From contig JALCSU010000012.1 of NCBI GenBank assembly GCA_022653735.1, positions 1 through 55,583 on the forward strand: a DNA stretch of 55,583 bases, written 5' to 3'. The stretch comes from Bacteroidales bacterium. Its GTDB lineage: Bacteria; Bacteroidota; Bacteroidia; Bacteroidales; UBA932. Positions 51,717 to 55,583 of this stretch are shown here, in pieces (position 1 is the stretch's first letter; the number at the start of each line of letters is the position of its first letter). A program made the translations under genes and the position numbers. The notes below the pieces were generated by a model that worked only from the letters and a program-made list of their open reading frames with translations, did not search any database and was not told the DNA's origin.

Positions 51717-54700
51717 ATGACAAAGTTCTTCCTGAAAGTTTTCGATTTCCTGGCTGGGAGAAGGTGGCTGGCAGCTATTATTGCTGTCGTCATCGCAGTC
51801 GGATGTGGTTTACTTGCCACGAGGCTGGACTATGAGGAGGACATTGCCAAATTCCTGCCCGGAGAGGAGGAGAGCAAGAAATATTCGGAGGCGTACGAGG
51901 ACCTTGGGCGAAAGAACAATATCATATTGATTTTCAGCGGAATAGAAAACAAAGAACGACCCTCTGAGGAGGGCAGTGAGGATTATGAATATGCCATCGA
52001 GGAGGCGATGGATGCGTTCGGGGAGGTTTTCGCAAGGATCGATTCTACGAATATGATTGCTGGGAGGCAGATTAGGGTTGATGGGGAAAAGAGCTTTGCG
52101 ATGATGGAGTCTGTTATGGAAAACTATCCGTTTTTCCTGACAGAGGACGATTACAGACGCATAGATTCTCTGATCAGCACTCCAGGCTTCGTGAAAAATC
52201 AGTTGCAGGCAGACAAGCAAGCACTGATGTTTCCGACCGGAGACATGGTCGCAGAAAACATAAGCCAAGACCCATTGCACTTGTTTTCGCCTATCCTCCA
52301 GCGGCTTAGGACGACAACTGCCAACGACGATTACACGGTAGCCGACGATTACATATTCCTGAAAGACGGCAAGGGCATTGCCTTCCTGACATCTCCATTC
52401 GGCACTAGCGAGTCCGCAATGAATGCCAAGGTGGCTGCAATGGTGCAAGAAGCCATAGACAGCACCGAGGCAGGACATCCTGACATAGAGATCAGCGCAG
52501 TTGGGGCTCCGCTGATAGCTGCAGGCAACGCCACGCAGATCAAGAAAGACAGCATGCTCGCCATCTCGCTGGCAATGATATTGATAGGTTTGCTGCTGGT
52601 TCTAACTTACAGACGCTTTTCCGACATTTTCTGGATAATAGCCTCAACCCTCTTCGGCTGGCTCATCGCACTGGGAGCGATGTCTCTGATACGCCACAGC
52701 ATGTCCATCATCGTGCTTGGGGTAGCCTCTGTGATTATCGGGATCGCAGTGAATTATCCGCTGCATTTCATGGACGGCCTTAAAACCGGAATATCCCCGC
52801 GCCAGAATCTCAAGGAAATGATAGAGCCTCTGCTAATCGGGAACATAACGACCATAGCTGCCTTCCTCTGCCTTATTTTCCTGAATGCGACAGCAATGCA
52901 GGACATGGGTTTGTTCGCATCCCTGATGCTGGCAGGAACAATTGTCTTCGTGCTCATATTCCTGCCGGTCTTCGTCCGAAGGCGTAATCCAAGCGCAAGG
53001 ACAGTGGAGCTCGGCAGAATATTCCCTGATAAGGTGCCATCCAGCGGCTGGTTGTTCGTAGCGGTCATAGCTTCCACGGTAGTGCTGGGAATATTTAGCA
53101 CCCGCACCAAGTTCGATTCTGACATGCAGAGCATCAACTTCATGACCAAGGAGCAAAAGGCGGCTTTGGCGCTTCTGGAGCCGCAGAACCAGAGCAAAGA
53201 GATGTACGCCATGGCGGAAGGCGCAACCTTGGAAGAAGCTTTAGAGCGGAACGACGAGCTGCGACAGCGCATTGCGAAATTCGGCGATTCCGTCATGGTG
53301 AAAGGGGCTGGGAATATGCTGCCGTCCCTTAAGGAGCAGCGTAGAAGGATTGAGCGGTGGAACGCTTTCTGGGGCAATGGGAAGGCGGAACGACTGAGCG
53401 AAGAGTTTCGGGCGGAAAGTGCCATGGCTGGCTTCTCCGAGAATGCATTCGCCCCGTTCATGAGCCTTCTGAGTTCAGCTCCCGTGCCTCACGCCATCAC
53501 CATGGACTCGCCTCTGGCGGCTGCCTTCGATGGGACTTACGTCCTGTCTGGAAGCAACGGGTACCGCATCGTCAATAAGATATATTACCAGGACCCAGAA
53601 TTCCGGCAGGACATCAAAGACGCTGCCGACGGGAACGGCACCTTGGTTTTCGATTCCAGCGACATAAGCAGCAGGCTAGCCTCAGTGCTTTCGGAAAACT
53701 TCGACTTCATTGGAATAGTTTGCAGCTTGGTTGTATTCATATTCCTCTGCCTCAGCTTCCGCCGCCTGGAACTCAGCCTTCTCGCATTCATCCCATTGGC
53801 TGTCAGCTGGTTCTGGATTCTCGGCATAATGGGGATGTTCGATATTCGCTTCAACATAGTGAACATCATCCTAGCTACCTTCATTTTCGGGCAGGGCGAT
53901 GACTACACCATATTCATGACGGAGGCCATGATTTATGAATATGCCTACGGCAAAAAACGGCTCTCGACATATAAAAACAGCATATTCAATTCGGCGCTCA
54001 TCATGTTCATAGGCATTGGCGCGCTGGTGCTGGCAAAGCACCCTGCGATGCGCTCGCTGGGAATCGTAACGGTGATAGGCATGTTCGTGGTGGTCGCCAT
54101 GGCATATTACCTGCCTCCGGTCATATTCAACTGGCTGACGCTCAGGAAAGGCATCAAGAGGGACGTCCCTATCACTCTCGGCAGGCTGGCAAGGTCGCTT
54201 TATTCCATCTCTGCGTTCGCCCTGATAATGTTTCTGTTCGTCTATCCCTACACGTTCTTCCATTTCCTTTTCCGCAAGGGCGAGGAGGCTGCCGAGAGCT
54301 ATCACCGCTTCATCAGCAGACTATCCAGATTCATAGTCATGCGCATTCCAGGAGTCAGATTCACGATGGAGAACCTTTTCGGGACCACCTTTGACAAGCC
54401 CGCCGTCATTATCGCCAACCACCAATCTCATTTCGACGCCATCTGCCTGCTACTGATGCATCCCAAGCTGGTTTTCGCAACCAACGACTGGGTTTGGAAC
54501 AATCCGCTCTACGGCTACCTGCTGCACAAGGCGGAATGCCATCCGATCGCCGAGGGGCTGGAAAAGAATATGGACAAAATCAGGAACCTAGTCGCCAGGG
54601 GATATTCGATAATAGTATTTCCGGAGGGCACCCGGACAATGGATGGCAGCATCGGGCGATTCCACAAGGGGGCATTCTATGTTTCCCAGGCACTCGGGCT

Positions 54701-55193
54701 GGATATAGTCCCTGTCTGTCTGCATGGGGCAAATCACGTGCTGCCAAAGAGCGATTTCATGCTGCGCGAAGGGGCTATTCATCTGCAGATAGGCCGCAGG
54801 ATGCCGCCGGCGACCGATTATCATGAGGCCGCAAAGACTTTCAGGCATGCCATGATAAATGAATATGATGCCTTGCGCCGTCGTCTGGAGACTCCTGAAT
54901 ATTTTGCCGGCTATGTTCTGAGCAAATATCTCTACAAAGGCGCTGACCTCGAGGCCCGCGCCCGCCAAGCCCTACGCAACCTCGGCAACGTGGACTATCT
55001 GCATAACGGTGATTCGCCTAAAGAGTTTGAAATTCCTGATTGCGGCATAGGGATATACTCCCTGCTGTATGCCCTGATGCATCCGGAGACCGAAGTCTAC
55101 GCCTCCGACACAAGCGAAGAGAACCTAGCCATAGCCTCACACTGCTCCTCCCTGCCAAAGAACCTGCACTACGAGCCCGCCCAGCCTCGATGA
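51717..55193 (+). CDS. Trifunctional MMPL transporter, lysophospholipid acyltransferase and methyltransferase
   Basis: Three parts in 1158 residues. Residues 1-870 are an RND/MMPL exporter: 12 membrane segments, a periplasmic loop after LDYEEDIAKFLPGEEE, and GIAVNYPLHFMDG and FIFGQGDDYTIFMTEA in the core. Residues about 890-1060 are PlsC-like with NHQSHFD (HX4D) and FPEGTRTMDG. The last 80 residues (CGIGIYSLLYALMHPETEVYASD) look like a class I SAM-methyltransferase. Bacteroidales carry this three-part protein elsewhere. The roles fit synthesis and export of an unusual lipid. Confidence 0.9.
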   Translation: MTKFFLKVFDFLAGRRWLAAIIAVVIAVGCGLLATRLDYEEDIAKFLPGEEESKKYSEAYEDLGRKNNIILIFSGIENKERPSEEGSEDYEYAIEEAMDAFGEVFARIDSTNMIAGRQIRVDGEKSFAMMESVMENYPFFLTEDDYRRIDSLISTPGFVKNQLQADKQALMFPTGDMVAENISQDPLHLFSPILQRLRTTTANDDYTVADDYIFLKDGKGIAFLTSPFGTSESAMNAKVAAMVQEAIDSTEAGHPDIEISAVGAPLIAAGNATQIKKDSMLAISLAMILIGLLLVLTYRRFSDIFWIIASTLFGWLIALGAMSLIRHSMSIIVLGVASVIIGIAVNYPLHFMDGLKTGISPRQNLKEMIEPLLIGNITTIAAFLCLIFLNATAMQDMGLFASLMLAGTIVFVLIFLPVFVRRRNPSARTVELGRIFPDKVPSSGWLFVAVIASTVVLGIFSTRTKFDSDMQSINFMTKEQKAALALLEPQNQSKEMYAMAEGATLEEALERNDELRQRIAKFGDSVMVKGAGNMLPSLKEQRRRIERWNAFWGNGKAERLSEEFRAESAMAGFSENAFAPFMSLLSSAPVPHAITMDSPLAAAFDGTYVLSGSNGYRIVNKIYYQDPEFRQDIKDAADGNGTLVFDSSDISSRLASVLSENFDFIGIVCSLVVFIFLCLSFRRLELSLLAFIPLAVSWFWILGIMGMFDIRFNIVNIILATFIFGQGDDYTIFMTEAMIYEYAYGKKRLSTYKNSIFNSALIMFIGIGALVLAKHPAMRSLGIVTVIGMFVVVAMAYYLPPVIFNWLTLRKGIKRDVPITLGRLARSLYSISAFALIMFLFVYPYTFFHFLFRKGEEAAESYHRFISRLSRFIVMRIPGVRFTMENLFGTTFDKPAVIIANHQSHFDAICLLLMHPKLVFATNDWVWNNPLYGYLLHKAECHPIAEGLEKNMDKIRNLVARGYSIIVFPEGTRTMDGSIGRFHKGAFYVSQALGLDIVPVCLHGANHVLPKSDFMLREGAIHLQIGRRMPPATDYHEAAKTFRHAMINEYDALRRRLETPEYFAGYVLSKYLYKGADLEARARQALRNLGNVDYLHNGDSPKEFEIPDCGIGIYSLLYALMHPETEVYASDTSEENLAIASHCSSLPKNLHYEPAQPR

Positions 55194-55351
55194 TTCACAT
55201 CCTTCCTTGCCTGGGTGAAAAGCGCCTCTGCAAGGACTGACGGCAACGGAATTCAAAAAATATTGAGTCCGCAGGAAAAACAACGCATGCACATTTATTT
55301 AATCGAAAATTTCATGTAAATTTGGAGTACTATTCCTAAAATACATAAAAT

Positions 55352-55583
55352 ATGGGTGGAAATTACATACCGCGAGACATGCAGGCGTTGTTGAAAGAGG
55401 CATCGCAATACTTTTCTGTAATCTGCATTACAGGCCCTAGGCAATCCGGAAAGAGAACAATCTTGAAGGAGATGTTCCCACAGGCAGTAAAGTATTCGCT
55501 CAAGGATGTAAATGTAAGGGAGTTTGCGCTCAATGACCCTGTCGCATTTCTCAATCAAACCAGCGAGATGATGTTCATTGATG
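55352..55583 (+). CDS. AAA ATPase (DUF4143-type), 5' part, cut by window end
   Basis: The frame starts MGGNYIPRDMQALLKEAS and contains the Walker A-like TGPRQSGKRTIL, with Arg after Lys where Thr/Ser is usual. It continues beyond the window. Its N-terminus resembles AAA_14/DUF4143 ATPases elsewhere in this window. Confidence 0.75.
   Translation, partial: MGGNYIPRDMQALLKEASQYFSVICITGPRQSGKRTILKEMFPQAVKYSLKDVNVREFALNDPVAFLNQTSEMMFID

Overview
The window looks like a chromosome segment from a member of the Bacteroidales (Bacteroidota). The evidence is the repeated TAnnTTTG-type -7 promoter elements, the FeoA-FeoB fusion, a trifunctional MMPL/PlsC/methyltransferase protein, a Bacteroides-style mobilizable element, and several DUF4143 ATPases. 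No genus can be fixed from this sequence alone.

Region 1 (1-10527) is a CRISPR-Cas locus of type III-A (Csm) character. It reads csm3-csm4-csm5, a CARF-HEPN ribonuclease (Csx1/DxTHG type), a small CARF-like protein that may be a ring nuclease, a RecD-like helicase, cas1, an archaeo-eukaryotic primase (AEP)-like protein, and cas2 with an N-terminal extension. A leader with a recognisable promoter and a 14-repeat/13-spacer array follow. Many of the genes overlap or nearly touch, as expected for one transcript. cas10/csm1, csm2 and cas6 are not in the window. A 125-bp sequence lies directly before csm3 and again, at about 94% identity, just after the array, so the whole locus sits between direct repeats. 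The far end of the array runs into a 691-bp IS66-derived remnant.

Region 2 (10547-15064) is a compact two-directional cassette. On the minus strand it has an AlbA_2-WYL protein, a phosphoribosyltransferase-like protein and an unknown coiled-coil protein. Divergent from them is a TerB-like protein. It has the look of a stress-response or antiphage cassette and is the best candidate here for an undescribed system.

Region 3 (15065-18539) is debris: a transposase C-terminus, an ATPase gene broken by two frameshifts, and stray or degenerate copies of the CRISPR repeat, suggesting that the array once extended further.

Region 4 (about 18540-33711) is a mobilizable element. It has HTH/excisionase-like genes, a tyrosine integrase, a RepA-like ATPase, a frameshifted primase, an oriT-like region and a MobV-like relaxase. 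Beside these lies a five-gene osmoprotectant-uptake operon (opuA ATPase, permease and binding lipoprotein, a porin and MgtC) and a FemABX-type transferase, probably cargo.

Region 5 (33762-36529) again holds repeats and transposase debris, a truncated ATPase meeting a truncated metallo-beta-lactamase-fold gene, and an intact DUF4143 ATPase.

Region 6 (36803-55583) is mostly ordinary chromosome: feoAB with a small Cys-rich partner, tandem hairpin repeats, an outer-membrane protein, a GH78-like rhamnosidase, a LPG-synthase-type membrane protein, a PfkB-family kinase, a DUF368/PopT-like transporter, a DUF5009 membrane protein, tRNA-Arg(UCU), another DUF4143 ATPase, a MATE exporter, the MMPL fusion, and the start of a further ATPase at the window edge.
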